From: Rotaria socialis
Lineage: Eukaryota; Rotifera; Eurotatoria; Philodinida; Philodinidae
DNA: 64,000 bases
Direction: 5' to 3'
Assembly: GCA_905331475.1 (NCBI GenBank)
Contig: CAJNYU010000157.1
Location: 124,001-188,000, forward strand
Part shown: positions 13,070 to 42,812 of the stretch, piece by piece
Layout: the number at the start of each line of letters is the position of its first letter
How positions within the stretch are numbered: position 1 is the first letter of the stretch
Notes under the pieces: generated by a model
Database searches by the model: none
The model's input: only the letters and a program-made list of their open reading frames with translations
What the model was told of the DNA's origin: nothing
Made by a program: the position numbers and the translations under genes

Positions 13070-13700
13070 CTTCTGTAGCGGTAGCATACACTGGTTGCGA
13101 ACGTCTTTAATAATAATAAAATATAATACTGTGGTAACTATGGGCTATAATAACAAGAATATGCGCTATTATCGTAACTATGGACTATAATAATAAAAAC
13201 GACAGATTTTGATGATTAATTAGAGACTAAATGCTAATTATAATGATTTCTAATTAGTGAAACTAGCTTTTTATTAGTAATGTGAGTAGTGGTGAACATA
13301 GGCAATCCATCTGTATAAAAATTTCATCTAATTAGTGCACCGAAGTGTTAATTTTTTTATGTTTTATGTCTGTAATGGAGAGGGGGGGGTACAGGGGAGT
13401 CGCAAAAGCCTAACAATTAAACTTACACTCACAATTTTCTTCGAAAATATATATGAGTTCCACAAAATGTAGCTTACTCTTTGATAATAACACGTATAAC
13501 TATCGTCGGTGCATATATAAGAAGTCATTCAGAACTCAATAGATAAAAATGACGAAAAAAAAATAGTCTTCCAAAACATCGAGCAGTAATAGAACTTCCT
13601 GTTAGTCATTTACAACAACAGGAAAAATATAAAGCTTCGATTCAACTAATGACATATTTTTCCTAATGTTGAGTTGATCTTCTTATAGTGCTCCTCTCTC

Positions 13701-13703
<3 letters not shown>

Positions 13704-13733
<30 letters not shown>
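13704..13733. repeat. (CT)n microsatellite
   Basis: About fifteen CT dinucleotides, continued by CT-rich flanks on both sides. Confidence 0.9.
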
Positions 13734-13737
<4 letters not shown>

Positions 13738-14872
13738 GTCACATTGATGAATAAACGAGTAGCATCTGTATCACGCAAACGACAGTTACAACGATTATTC
13801 TATTTCCTTTCCTTTCCTTTTTCTTTCTGTAGAAAAATACTTTTAGGAAAAAAGGACTGCAAATTATTTATTAAAGAATTGAAATATTTAATAAAGCATA
13901 AAAATTTACAAAGGTAATTTTCCAAATGTGAGAATAAATTTAAATAACAAAAAAGAATATGAAAGCAGATATTAATAATTCATACGAGCAGACATGCGGA
14001 AATTAACTCTTATGACAGTATGGTGACTGGCTCTTAGAAAATCAGCAAGATTCGAGTAAGAAAAATATTCTATGAAATTTTTATTCATATCAAATCCGGA
14101 ATAAGTATTATAAATATACTATTTTCTATTCAACTTCCGATGTTTTACTAACATATGAAATAATAGCTTTTTTCTTTTATGACTGCATTCAAAGTGCATG
14201 CGTTTGCTAGATTGATATTTTGCTTCACGTACTCAATTATTATAAATAAAAAGTGATCATTGTATACATTTGTCCTTATATATATATATATATAATCAGT
14301 GAGTTATAATGGAAAGGCCAAGAAAAAAACGAAGATCATTATAAAACGAAACAAAAACAAAAGGAAGCATACTTAAGTTAAAATGTACACCAGTACTTAC
14401 GCTAATTAGTAGTAGCAAATATACTTGAAAAGAAAGATATAACTTATTTATTTATTCAATTTCTATTTGTAGACGAATGCTTATTTTTTATAAACTTCGG
14501 TATCAATCTATCTATCACATCCCAACACATGTGTAACCTCTAGTGAACAAATGAGTTTATCATTTGACAACAACCACGTGCCCTATCATAGAAAGCTTAT
14601 CTTTTTCTCGTTTTTCATTTTTCTCGGAATCTCATCATATGCATCAACAGGAATCGTGTATGGTAAATACTTAGTTCTAGGTACAAATTATTCAATAATG
14701 ATAATTCGATAATGCAAAAGCAAATATCCTTGAATAAATATATAATAACGATTATATCACTGTATTTGTTTATATATTTTCGTGTGTATTTTGTCGAAGA
14801 ACTAGACTAGAAACAAAATAACGAGCAACAAAAAATCGATATACATGAAATAACAAATATTCATTTTATTTT

Positions 14873-30782
<15,910 letters not shown>

Positions 30783-31977
30783 TGTTTATTTTTCATGATC
30801 AACAAAATATAAACTCATCTAAAATTTTTCAAAAAATGAGAATCAAGAAGTCTGTATACATTCATAGCTACATTCCTGAATGAATCCGTTTACTAATGCT
30901 CTTTATAATAATTCGAGAATATTTTAGATGCATATCTATGATACAAAAAAACCTCGCCTCAAATTACGAATTCTATTCCATGGGTTTACATATAGTGAAG
31001 GAATTACTGATGTCATCGTACTCTCATGAAAAATACGTTTCAATAGTTATAAGTATTAGTAGATTTCCTTTTGTTTTTTCACTGGTTTCTACTTTTTTTC
31101 CCTCTAGAAAATGAGGCTAATTCAATGTGTCTACTTTCTGGATCCTAATTTTAATGGCACAGGCGAAATCATAGTTGACTGAAAAACTCTAAGATCGCTA
31201 ACTTCTGCAATGACACTAAGTTGACTTTATTGAATGCTATGGTTCAACTTTTTTTTGTAAAACTGTTCTTGTATTGCTCGAATTTGTTACCGGAAAGTTC
31301 TATCTAACTGAAAAAAAAACAAATTCTATTACAACTTTAGAAACTTTTTCACGAACAGTTAATACTGGAGATTATATTATATTGGAGAAAGCATGGACTC
31401 TCTACTATATATCGATATTTCATTAATCTATAAAAATTCTAATTATTAGAAATCTCACCTTTAATGCTAATTTATTTAATCTTAATATCTTTTTTTTCTA
31501 CGAACTGTTTAACATAATCTAACAGAGAAATCATTTATTTAAGTATTTACGATGACCGTCATTTATCGTACAATGTTTTTTTTCTTTTTTTATGTTTGGT
31601 ATTACCTTACGACGCGATGCTTTTTGAAAAAACATCGTTATAAATCATAATAATAATGAGTTATTGTAATATTTTCTAAAAGAAATCAAGATAAAAGTAT
31701 TTTTGAATTTTTGAGATTCATCTTTTTTATTATTAAATTTTAAAAAAAGGAAAAAAAGATTATATACTGTTTTCTTGTGGCGAATAAATTTCTGATTATA
31801 GGAAGAAGTGTCGCAATAAAAAAAAGCAAATACAATAAGTTTTAAAACGAAATTCTGAATAATTGATAATTATACAAAAAGAAAAAAACATAGCCACACA
31901 TATAGAACAATAGTGAGCATATTCAAATCTACATCGCTGAGCATTACAAAATACATACAGAACCAAAATCAAAGAGC
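30783..31977. other. Pecanex-Caspr intergenic region
   Basis: The 1.2 kb between the pecanex start codon and the Caspr stop codon on the same strand. It must contain the Caspr 3' UTR and the pecanex promoter/5' UTR, but I see no recognisable core promoter element. No gene or repeat supported; AT-rich with T homopolymers. Confidence 0.5.
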
Positions 31978-34900
31978 TTATAAAATCCACTCTTTTGCCT
32001 CCGTTAAATCTGGATGGCGTGAATCTCCTCTTATTATAGCTGCATCTGCATCAATAGCCTGATCAGCACCTTTATCTTCTTTCGTTTTATAATGTCCACT
32101 TTTATTTGATTTCTGATAACATATACCAATTCCGACCAGCAGAAGTATAAAAAGAAAACCCATTGAACCAAGGATTAATGCTAAATTTCTCTCATAAATA
32201 TATTTTTTATAGATGGGACGCGGTAATGCTGAAAGGAAAAAAAAATAGATATAATTATTATGAACAAATAATCAATTAACGAACCAAGTATACTGAATCC
32301 ACGATCAGGCGGAATTTCTGCAGGTTCAGGTGGATATTTTACTGGTTCTGTACCACATGGCCACTCCCTAATTATTAATAAATAAACATTTCAATTTTTA
32401 CTTTTTAAATATTTTTCTATTTCTACCGAATACTACTACCAGTCCATATTACATCTGGATCACGTTCTTCCAAAAAAGCATATTTCAAGGGAAATATTCG
32501 ATTAAATTGTAATCGAGAAATACAACCAGTAAAACCTTCTTCAGGTGGTGTTGTTTCATTTCTTCCAATATACATAAAACGTGGACTATCAAATTGCATA
32601 TCGATTTGTTGTGTTTGAGGAAATACATCAATATATGGTTCATAATTATCAACATTAATCACAATAAGTTTACCCTGCCTACGACGGGTTACAATAATTT
32701 CATGATTCTGTCCATTTGTTAAATCATACGGAACATTATATTCAAAAGTATCAAAACCATAATTAAATTTAACTCGTACACCACCGTTATTATTTAGTTC
32801 CAACGTAAAATAATCAATCATGCCTTTCTCATCGATTTTATCCGATTTTAATTGCATCAATATACCTTGTTTTTTATAAGTTGTAAACATAACACGAATA
32901 GTTTCTTCTTCCGTTGCCGTTACACCTTAACAAAATTGATGAGTTTTTTTTTCAAGAAAACAAAAAGATGCCCAATAAAATAAATACAACATGCTCTTGG
33001 GATTTTATTTTTTCTACTGCTCGCACATTTAGCCATTTAAAAAATTCTTAATTAATCTCTCTCCCTCTGTCTCTATGATTATTAATCTTTATAACATCGA
33101 AATTCAAATCAGTGACTCTTTCAACATTGAATGTGACAAAAATCAAACATATGTATTTACCTTGTGTAGGAAATATATACCTAATCATTGTATTTGCTTC
33201 CAATCGTGTTCCAATTTCTGTAGAACAAATAGGTCCACGAAATGGTGTAAATGTACAGTCACAATCGTACGTTGACCAACGTTCATTACATCGTCCACCA
33301 TTTAAACAAGGATTACTTTGACATTTACCAATACAATCTGGTGATATTCCATACATACCACGTAATGCTTGTGATTTTAAATCCATCAGTTGTCCATTTA
33401 CTTGAAATGCTCGTATACATCCAACAAAACCATTTCGATTCGTTACTGATGCGCCGATTGTTAAATTCGACGTTAATTGTATATGACGAAAGGTTGTTTG
33501 ATCTTCAGGATTAGCAGCTGATAAATCATCAACAGTTAATCTTGCTTCTTGGCGATTAATTTCAATATGTACTGTATGCCAATTGTTATCATTGAAATCA
33601 TACGGTGCACGAATAGTTACTATATTCGTACCACGACCAACGCTATATCGAAATGCAATTTCACGTGGGGACTGAAGACGAATCTTAACAAAGAAAAAAC
33701 AGAAAATTTCTCAATAAATAAATTTCAGCCAAGTTTTACTTCAATGAGATCTCCATTATCGTATCCAACGTTTTGAACAATAATAGCTGAACCGAATGTA
33801 GCTGAGTTAAAACCAGTTTTAAATTGAAAACGCATGTCACCTGCTATTTTAGCTTCAAATGGTGGTACTGTTATAATTGCATCAGCTTTTCGGAATGTTA
33901 CTGTATTATCATAAAGTAAATCACCTTCACAGTTAAGACGGCCAACTTGATATCGAGCATATTGTGGTGATCCAACTGGTCCTTTAAGAAAATATCATTC
34001 CGACTATTTTTTTTCTTTATCTGAAGGAGAAAAAAAGAAAGTGTTTCTATTACCTGTATCACCAAATTCAACTCGAAGAACTGGTAAATATTCTTTTCGT
34101 GTTAAATATCCAGCATCTTTAAGTTCTGTTGTAAATTGTGAATCACAATTACAAAATAAATTCGGATTAGCACATGTCATATCTAAACCACAAGAACATT
34201 TTCCTGTACCAATTTCACTACCACCCCAATAATCCATTGTTTGATTTGTACGACCTACCCACCAGCCAAATGGTGAATTTGGATAATTTAATAAACGCGA
34301 ATTGAAACATGTATATTCAATATATTGCTTACACACATAAGAACGATCAATAAGACTAAATAATTGCAATAATGGTACAAGATAATTTATTGTTTGAGAA
34401 TAAAGCGAATTAGGTAATTGGTAGCCACTTGGTACATAACTTTCTAATTCATGATAATGGCCTATTTCAGTTAAATTCAAACTTTCTGTTTTTGAACCAT
34501 AACGGCATACAACTGAAAATGGTGCTAGAGGGCCACTACCGTCGATATCAATCATTGTTGCACGTTCAGGAATAATTTCATCAATTTTCATACGATTTAA
34601 TTTGTAATCAAGACATGATAGTGGCATATCACTGACATGGCAGACAGCGCCACTATAGCCTGTTCCCGAACAATCACAATGAAATCTTGTCCAGGTCTAA
34701 TAAAAAAAAAGAAAATATACTTTGTGTCAAATATTTTCATTCATTTTTTGTTTAAAAATAAATTTCACGTGTAAAAACATATTAAATGAATAAAATAAAG
34801 TGACTATATATATATTTAAAAAAAGTCCCTATCTAAATAGATTTCTACAGCAGTGTTTAAAATCTAACAACACTATTGTCATCAAAGGACAAGAGCTAAT

Positions 34901-37900
34901 GAGTGTTTCAGTCTTCCGTTGACCTACGCTTGAAATCGACTTAATCGATTGTTTCATTAATCATTGACGACTCATTCATCTATCATATACATTTCCTCGG
35001 TCATCTATTCATTTGCCCGATAAAAGAATATAGATTTGCTATCTAACTTATTGTCGAGAAAAACAACAACAACAACAATGATGATAAGTTTATTCAAACT
35101 TATCGATCTTACTTGAAGACACATTCCACCATGTCTACATGGATTTGGTGTGCAACGATCAAACATTTCACAAGCATCAATAAGAACTCCATGATTAATA
35201 ACAGTTCCTGTTCTAGGTCTATTATCATTCGCTCTTACAGCAGTTAAATTCGTTGCTATATCTCTTGGTAATATTTGTATTCCGCTCATAATAACTTGTC
35301 TTAGACAACCAACAAAACCATTCATAGATGTTTCACGATAGATTTGACCGCCATTACTACTAAATGTGAAAAGATCAGTTGTTGACAAATTATTTTGTGT
35401 ATTAGAAAATTCAGGCTCATAATCAACAGTAATATTAAAACGAAATTGTGTTAGTAAAAGACTTATTTCATGCCATTGGCCATCGTGTAAATTAACTAGA
35501 AAAAGAAATCATCAAAAATTTGTTTTTGTTTTTTGAAAAAATCTACTTCGACGATGACGAACTGTTCGTTTATTTCCATTTATTTGTACTGTACATGCTA
35601 ACTGTCCTTCATCAAGAAATAGCTTTAAAAAAAAAGAGAAAATTGAGTTGTCGATGATTATATTAAAATTCATATTAGATATTTCTTACTCGTAGAAAAT
35701 CTTGATCAGGTACATCATTTATGCCAACCATGTAATATCTTGGTTCAGATAGATTCGTATAAAATAAAATTCCATTTGGTTCAAATGTACGCATTTGAAA
35801 ACTAACATCAATTGATGATGCACCTGGTTTACGGAAGATTTCAAGATAAGTATTAAAATTTTTAAATGTATACGAATGCATATTCAATGAATCATCCTTA
35901 AAAAAAGAAGAATATTTTTTCAAAAAAATAACAAAATAAATGAAAGATTCATCGAAAAAAAAAATATATATATATCATTCATCATGCATAGACATGCGAC
36001 AACGAACTGCATACATTCTCATCATGCAAAATAGCACAGCATTATTCATAACAACTTATTGTCTTCTCACTTTTTTCTGTAGATCTATTGTGTAATGAAT
36101 AAACCAAGAGAAGAAGCACGAATTATGAAAGATTTAACTTACTTCGCACAATGCTCCAGATCCAACTCTTCCTTGTTCAAGACCATAAAATGGATTTTGT
36201 CGTTGTAAATTTTGTAATATATCCAAAATAGCACTGGTTGATGGACTTACGTATATAACATTTTCTAAGCAACCTTGAAAATTTGGACGAACAAATATTC
36301 CTCGTTCCATGTGATTAGGTGCTCCACCAATATAAAGCTAAAATTTATAGCATTATATATTATAGCAATGATAATACTGTAATTGTTATAGAAAAAAGCT
36401 TAATTTATTTTGCACTGCATTCCTTTTTCATTCTTGTGTCGAAATGTAACAAGTGACTAGTTCATATATATTATGACGAGATGATATGAATATACGTTTT
36501 GTGATAGGAATGAATGATAGAAGAGATATAAGACAAAAATTAGTCACAGATAACTCCTAATGATGTTTTGAATATTTAATTTGTGTCAGTACTCAATCAA
36601 ATATAGAGTCAATCAGAAACTCGATTGAGCACTGTCACAAAATAAAATGTTGAAATATCTTGATGATTTGCGTTTGACCTTAATTTCACCATAAAAAGCT
36701 GTAAGATTTTAGAAGGAAAATTAGTTGATTTTGTCTTTTCTATTGCTATACTTCAAAACTCCTTTTAGATTGTGTTTGAAACAGATAAAATACTATTTCT
36801 ACTTTTTTACCTTCCCATCAAGATCTAAACTATTAAAAGCACTTTGTGATTCGTCATATATAACAGTTTGATCAATTTTAACCGATATATTTTTCCAATA
36901 ACGTGTAATAGCTAAATCATGCCATTGATAATCATCAAGTACACTTCCAGCTTGTATAATAGTAGCACCTGGACGTTCAGGAGTTGAACCTATTGAGCGA
37001 ATGACATGTGAATGTTTTTCTTGAATACTAAATCAAATTTAACAAAAAAATCAAACCTAGATCTAGTCCAACAAAAACACTTCCATTACGAAGTTCAACA
37101 GCTAAATAATCATTATTTTGTGTTCCTTTGGCATAAAATATAACTCCAGTTGGATAATTTGTTTTAAAACGTAAACGTAATTCATCTTGTTGGTTATGCA
37201 AAGGAATAAAAGTTGCATCATAATAAGCAATTGTTTGTCCATCGAAAGTAAATGATGATGCAGCTAAATAAACATTCAATTAAAGTCTGATGGCAAAAAA
37301 AACAAATAGTTCATACTAAATGGACATCCATAAACTTCAACACGCATTGAAATAAAATTATTCCATTGTCTTGGATTAAAACGTATATAACGGGCTATAA
37401 AAGGATCTGAAAAATTGTTTCGTACGATTCGATTATCATTTGTATTACCAACAAAATTCTAAAATGATGATTTTTATTTTTTTGAATAAAAACTATCTAT
37501 CTTATTAGATTAACAAACCACAATAATTTTATCTTCATTCGTATAATAAAACCAATTATGACCATTATCTGAATACATTATATTATATCTGGTAACATAT
37601 TCCTTAGCAGCACGACGTCCTTGGCTTGCTACACCAGTTACATAGTATCGAGCGCCAAGATTGATAGATAAATATTGATCAGATTCCATAAAAGCAGGTC
37701 TCCAAGCTTGAAAAAAAAAACATTAATATAAATAGAATAAATTTAAAAAAACAATAAATAAATGGAACAAACCGAAACGATCATTAAGCCGTGCTCTAAA
37801 TGGTTCACGACCTTCGACAAATGATGAAGCAGAAAAGGCCGTATCAGGTATAGTACCCGTTTCGAAGCCTAACGCAGGTTGTCTTTTACATGGATTGTAA

Positions 37901-38038
37901 ATGTCAGCAGTGGTAAGACCATTAATGACTAGACAATAAGATATGCAATTTAGAGCAAGAATAATTTGATAAATAAACCATACTTATTATGGAATTTAAG
38001 AAAATGAAAGATGAAAATAATTGGATGAATGGTATCAT
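31978..38038 (-). CDS. Nrx-IV: Caspr / neurexin-IV homologue, 16 exons, 1352 aa
   Basis: Single-pass adhesion protein of septate/paranodal-type junctions in the contactin-associated protein family. Exons from 5': 37984-38038, 37773-37928, 37519-37706, 37317-37458, 37057-37263, 36811-37019, 36143-36337, 35690-35896, 35547-35622, 35113-35495, 34054-34696, 33740-33981, 33161-33683, 32427-32925, 32285-32367, 31978-32228; all in phase. Domains: signal peptide (MIPFIQLFSSFIFLNSII), F5/8C discoidin (about 30-180), laminin G1 and G2 (185-570), EGF1 (590-625), fibrinogen-like (630-820, with WWVGRTNQTMDYWGG), laminin G3, EGF2 (about 1022-1060, CQSNPCLNGGRC), laminin G4, one membrane segment (about 1284-1307) and a 45-residue tail. 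The tail has a juxtamembrane basic motif (protein 4.1 binding in relatives) and ends EWIL, like the family's C-terminal PDZ ligand. The domain order and length are exactly those of Caspr/Nrx-IV rather than classical neurexin. Confidence 0.95.
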
Positions 38039-39364
38039 GAACATATTGTATAAAATAAATTAAAACATGTTTCAAAATTCTCGATTTACACCAACAAGGT
38101 CAATGTAGGAGAGCTTCTATTGATAGGCACCTGATAGAGTGATTGGTTAACGGTTATGTCAGTTATTTAGATAATGTCAAAATAAAGAACAGACTAAAGA
38201 TGGCACTAGTTTATAGATTGTTTTAAATCTCAAATCACACGTCAATATTATATATAGTTTTAATGAGAAAAAAATGTCATTTAATAATTGTTGTGAAGAT
38301 TGATTTTTTAAATAAAGTAAGCTTCTAATTTATTTATTTTATTAGTTTTTCTTGAATATTATTTTAATTGATGAATAGAGCTTTGGGCTGATACAAAAAA
38401 GTGTAGTTTATTACAGATAAAGTCGGAAATACAAAAAACAACTTTCTTGATTATTCAAAATAAAGTTGGGATTACAACAAAAAGAGTATTTTGTTTAGAA
38501 TACAAAAAAAATAAAAGGATACAAAGGAATGAAAAATAAGAATCAGCTTTATAATATTTACATATTTACACAGCACATAAAAGAACTTGTTATATCGTCA
38601 AAGGAATTCCACTTTAGAAATCACTATGACAATATAATATAGTTCGTCTATCGTGACTTTACTTTTAGTCTTTAAGAAGACGCAAGGAGAAAAAATATCA
38701 TTTTCCGCTATTTGAATGACTAGGAATACATAGGAATCGGTCGGAATGCCACGGATTACCCAAATGAGATTTTTTCTCCTTGATAAGACGTCTTCTTGTA
38801 GAATAAAACCAAATTTCTCAATACCCGGTATCAACATTTAGAAATATATTGTGTTTGAATTTGAATTTCAACAATAATTGATGGTATATTTTAAATTTAG
38901 AAAATTTTTTGATCAAGGGACCGAGATCAAAAAACATGGATTTCATCCACTCTGTATGTTTTGAACATTTAAAATTTTGTAAATTTTTGAAAAAGTTTTA
39001 TATAAAGAATTTAAAAGCACAATTAACACAGGAAAATTGTGATTTTAAATTCAATATAGTTTTTAAAACAAATACGTTTTTCCTTGAATCAATAAAAAAA
39101 TGTGTGCTAATTAAAGCTTTAAAACTGTTAAATATAAGTTTAACATAAAATTAATTAATGTGAAGGATATGATTCTAGCTAATTGAGACTGAGAAGAAAC
39201 TTATCTAGAATAATAAGAACTATCTAGGGTACTTAGAGGAAACTATTTTAAATAATAATGATGATTGCTATTATAGCTTAACTGTAATTTTGGATTTTCA
39301 ATCTTTTAATGATCTAGAAATAAAGAAATCGATATATTATTATTTAAATAAACTGATCGCATAC
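38039..39364. other. Upstream of Caspr, no gene seen
   Basis: AT-rich 1.3 kb that should hold the Caspr promoter. A minus-strand 79-codon frame at 38598-38837 and a plus-strand one at 38909-39148 have no recognisable similarity or splice support and look like chance. Confidence 0.4.
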
Positions 39365-39737
39365 CAATCCAAACCAATTGATCAAGATCACTTGTGTCTG
39401 CTTCTATAGGCCAATCTGCGTCCTAAATGGAAGAAAAGATTATATCAATCATGAAGGTCACTATATTCACCTGTGGTGGTACTCCTTGGAAAATGCCATT
39501 ATCTGGTGGCAAATTTACAACTTCCCGTGGTATATTCCACATTCTTCTAGGATTATCAGGCGGTCTTACGGCTGAACTGAATTCAAACGGTAACTCAGCT
39601 TGCTGTGCAAGAATTGTTACAGTTGAAAGCATTACTTCTCCCAACATACCGTTCCTCCTTGGTGATATAATTAACTCTGAGCCTCTACTAAGATTAAAGG
39701 CGGATATGGCAATTGCAGCGTCCACATTCATTGACAT
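39365..39737 (-). pseudogene. Unrecognised pair of spliced exons (gene fragment?)
   Basis: Two minus-strand exon-like segments, 39471-39737 (267 nt) and 39365-39422 (58 nt), each bounded by an AG acceptor and a GT donor and separated by a 48-nt intron typical of this genome. The first reads ATGTCAATGAAT directly after the acceptor and encodes 89 residues (MSMNVDAAIAISAFNLSRGS at the start, ending PPDNGIFQGVPPQ); the second continues DADWPIEADTSDLDQLVWI. The composition is protein-like and richer in GC than its surroundings. I do not recognise the family and find no continuation either side: the next AG downstream leads to a stop within two codons. It could be a captured gene fragment, a decayed gene, or part of a gene with very distant exons. 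Confidence 0.4.
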
Positions 39738-39909
39738 CTGAAAACCAAAAAATTCAAATAATGTTGAAATCATTACATGATTCTTAGTTAACAACAGTCG
39801 AATGTCGAATATCACAACTGATTCGTTGTATCACATTCAATTAGTCCAAAAGAGAATTTTCTGTGCATTTGCTATTTGGTTTCTTTACGCGTACAATTTT
39901 AAACAACTC

Positions 39910-40195
39910 CGGCCGAACAGAACGATCCGTAAACGATCGCATACGATGAAAATACGGCCCGTTTACGGCGTCGTATTATCATCTTTTAACACAGGCAGTA
40001 GTACGGCCGTATATTATATAGAATATGATAATATTACGCCGTATTTTCGAGGTTTTGTGGCGAATATACGGTGTCCGTCTATGACCGTAATACTGGCCGC
40101 GTTAAAACACCATAATACGGCTTAAGACGGTCGTTTTACGGTGGAATACGATGCAAAACGACCGTTTACGATGATGTTACGGCTGTCTGTTTTGA
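39910..40195. repeat. CGTA/TACGG-rich patch
   Basis: About 290 bp in which TACGG/CCGTA and CGTAT/ATACG words recur well over ten times on both strands with irregular spacing, against a background poor in CpG. The outer parts are weakly inverted (CCGTAAACGATCGCATACG on the left, CGTTTACGATGATGTTACGG on the right), reminiscent of the subterminal motif arrays of a small DNA transposon. No protein. Confidence 0.55.
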
Positions 40196-42104
40196 TTGAT
40201 CTGGGAACCACTAATATTTATTGGTTTAGACGACTTGATAAAACAAAAATTCGGGACAAAAGTGTTTGTTTAACGCTTTAGAATTATCAGAATATTAGAA
40301 GTATTTCATCGTCAACGCAGAAATTATTCTATTTATTTGATTTCTGATCAAGAAGTCATGATCGCAGATGATTTATATGAATTTTTGTCAATACAAACTT
40401 CCTTTTAATTGCTAACCGTAATAGTTTCTTAAAAACACCTCTATGACACTCAAGAGTCGTAAGTTTACGTTTTCAATTTTTTCCTTCTGCCTTGTTTTCT
40501 TTGTTAGCCATGCCTTACGCAAGACAATGCTTTTTTAATGACGTATTCGGACGCATGCCGTCTGTTCACTAAGGATCTCAGATTTTATACTTATTTTATC
40601 TTTCGATTGTATGTATGTTCACTGGCCTAGCAAAAATCTTCTAATAAAAAATTCCACTAGACTTTAACGAAATTATTTTTCGTAACGAATTCATGTAAAA
40701 CCTCTAATTATTGATCAACTTCTGCATGTTGATTTCCCACCAGAAAACTAAAAGATGGATTTCAAAAATTAGAAATTCAAGTTAGCAAGGAAGTCAGAAT
40801 TTTGGACTGAATGGAGTTCAGTCTCGTCTAGACATTCTCTAGCTTCATCATCAATTAGATATGCAAATCTATAAATGCAGATTTGATAATAATAGCAGGT
40901 TCACGGCAACAGTCACGTGAAAATTTTAACCCAAAAAGTGACTCATAAGCTGCTGGATAATTTTTTCTCCCAAGTGCAAAAAGCACTTATGAGTGAAATT
41001 TTTTACGTATTATTTTTACTTTAATCCCTTTTAGAAGTAATTCAAAGTAATATTTGAGTGTGGATTGGGTGGGTTTAATTAATCGAGTAACTATTAGACT
41101 AGTTAATTAGGATAAAATTACATATCTAGAATGGATCAGATTCAATACAAAACTTTTCGGTTAAAATTTTATCCGGCTAAGTTGGAATTGGCGAAAATAA
41201 TCGTTGGCGAAAAAATCATTCGGCGAAGCTCTACTAATGCGGAAAATAATAGTCTATCAGTTAGTCACGAGCGTGTATTTGTAGTTTCGAAGTGAACTTT
41301 GAAAAAGCAGTATATCAATTACTACAAAGTACTTACGTTACTCCATTAATTAAAAGTATAGCGACACAAATAATTTTTAGTACTTCGAAAAGTAGCAAAA
41401 AAGTAGCTTGCTGTACTTATGCACCTATAATTTTAATTAATCAGGTAATTGAGCTATCATCGAAGTCACACATATAGGCATGAATTCTTACTTGATATTT
41501 TCTATGAATATTGAAGATTCTCATTCGATAGTTTTCACTGAAAACAGTGTTTCTTACATACACTGATAGTATGCAAAACGCTGCGGTGATTGTCTAGTGG
41601 AGAAAATACTAAAAGTACTTTTGAAAGCTGGAAGAATCACAATATGTACTATAAAAAGTGAAAAATGGTGAGAAAAACTAATTTATTTTACTTTATTAAT
41701 ATTAAAAGTACTTTAAAGTGTTTTTATTCACTTTCGTTTTACATGAACAGCTGCAGTAAATATTTTTTCTACTGTAAATCCATATTCTAATCATCATTCG
41801 TATTGGTGTTTCGTAGCTAGTAAATTTTTAATTTATTGGCTATATTTTCAAAATGATAGAATTGACCAGAAAATTGTTCGTGTTTATAATATAAAATGTT
41901 CATGTTAATGGTTAAATATTGGCCGCTATCTATTTTCAATAGAAGTATACTATTCATCTAATGTAAAAAGCTGTTAGCGCAATCCCTGTGGGATTAAAAT
42001 GTGAAACACGATGAAACTTTTTTTCTAAAGTTCGTCTATCACTGTCACTAATGGTCTGTGCAGCTTTTCTGTTATGGTCTGTATTATGATGTATGGAGTC
42101 TCTA

Positions 42105-42205
42105 GAAGCCATCGCAGACCGTTACAGAGCCTGAAAAAACCATCACAGACTGTGACAAAGACCTCAGAAGTCATCGCAAACCGTGATAGAGTCATTAATT
42201 AATTA
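42105..42205. repeat. Degenerate tandem repeat, three units of about 33 bp
   Basis: Three successive diverged copies of a unit like GAAGCCATCGCAGACCGT followed by TACAGAGCCT. It is followed directly by an (ATTA)n run. Probably a minisatellite or a fragment of a larger repeat. Confidence 0.6.
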
Positions 42206-42575
42206 ATTAATTAACCAGCTAACTAATTAATTAATTTCTCTGCCCCGGTCTGTGGGGAGGGGCGGGGGATGCATGGTTCCCGATTACTTTTGGAAGTGAG
42301 AGGGGCTAAATTTTGGCAGAAACTATATTTTTTTTGGCAGACAGTATACGTCAAAAAGCAAATCCTTGATTTATAATATCATCATCTAACTTAGATGATC
42401 TAAGTTGTAAAAACAACATATGTATAAAAAGTAATATTTAAAAATTTTTTTCAAAACTCATCATCTTTCTGTTTCAATTGATCAGATTCAAGAAATAATG
42501 TTACATTTTGTTGCATCTAATGTTACTGTACTTAAATTTGACTGTTCTATATTTCTTTTCAACTCATAATATTTG

Positions 42576-42812
42576 NNNNNNNNNNNNNNNNNNNNNNNNN
42601 NNNNNNNNNNNNNNNNNNNNNNNNNNNNNNNNNNNNNNNNNNNNNNNNNNNNNNNNNNNNNNNNNNNNNNNNNNNNNNNNNNNNNNNNNNNNNNNNNNNN
42701 NNNNNNNNNNNNNNNNNNNNNNNNNNNNNNNNNNNNNNNNNNNNNNNNNNNNNNNNNNNNNNNNNNNNNNNNNNNNNNNNNNNNNNNNNNNNNNNNNNNN
42801 NNNNNNNNNNNN
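42576..42812. other. Assembly gap (N run)
   Basis: 237 undetermined bases. Frames that run through it are artefacts. Confidence 0.95.

Larger units (their letters stand above)
10109..14872. other. Intergenic region with assembly gap, no gene seen
   Basis: Lies between the 5' end of the GPCR and the 3' end of pecanex. An 833-base N gap occupies 12237-13069, so any gene there is invisible. Outside the gap I see only short chance frames, an imperfect duplication of a CTATAATAATAA-type unit at about 13120-13200, a (CT)n tract at 13704-13733 and a short (TA)n at about 14278-14294. Nothing resembles an RNA gene. Confidence 0.5.

Noticed and set aside
12192-13091. Minus-strand frames of nearly 300 codons
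   Set aside because: They consist almost entirely of the N gap 12237-13069 and carry no sequence information.
38598-38837. 79-codon minus-strand frame upstream of Caspr
   Set aside because: The Caspr model is complete with its own signal peptide at 38038; this frame has no family similarity and no matching splice sites.
39427-39741. 104-codon plus-strand frame
   Set aside because: It is the antisense shadow of the exon 39471-39737, which has proper splice sites on the minus strand.
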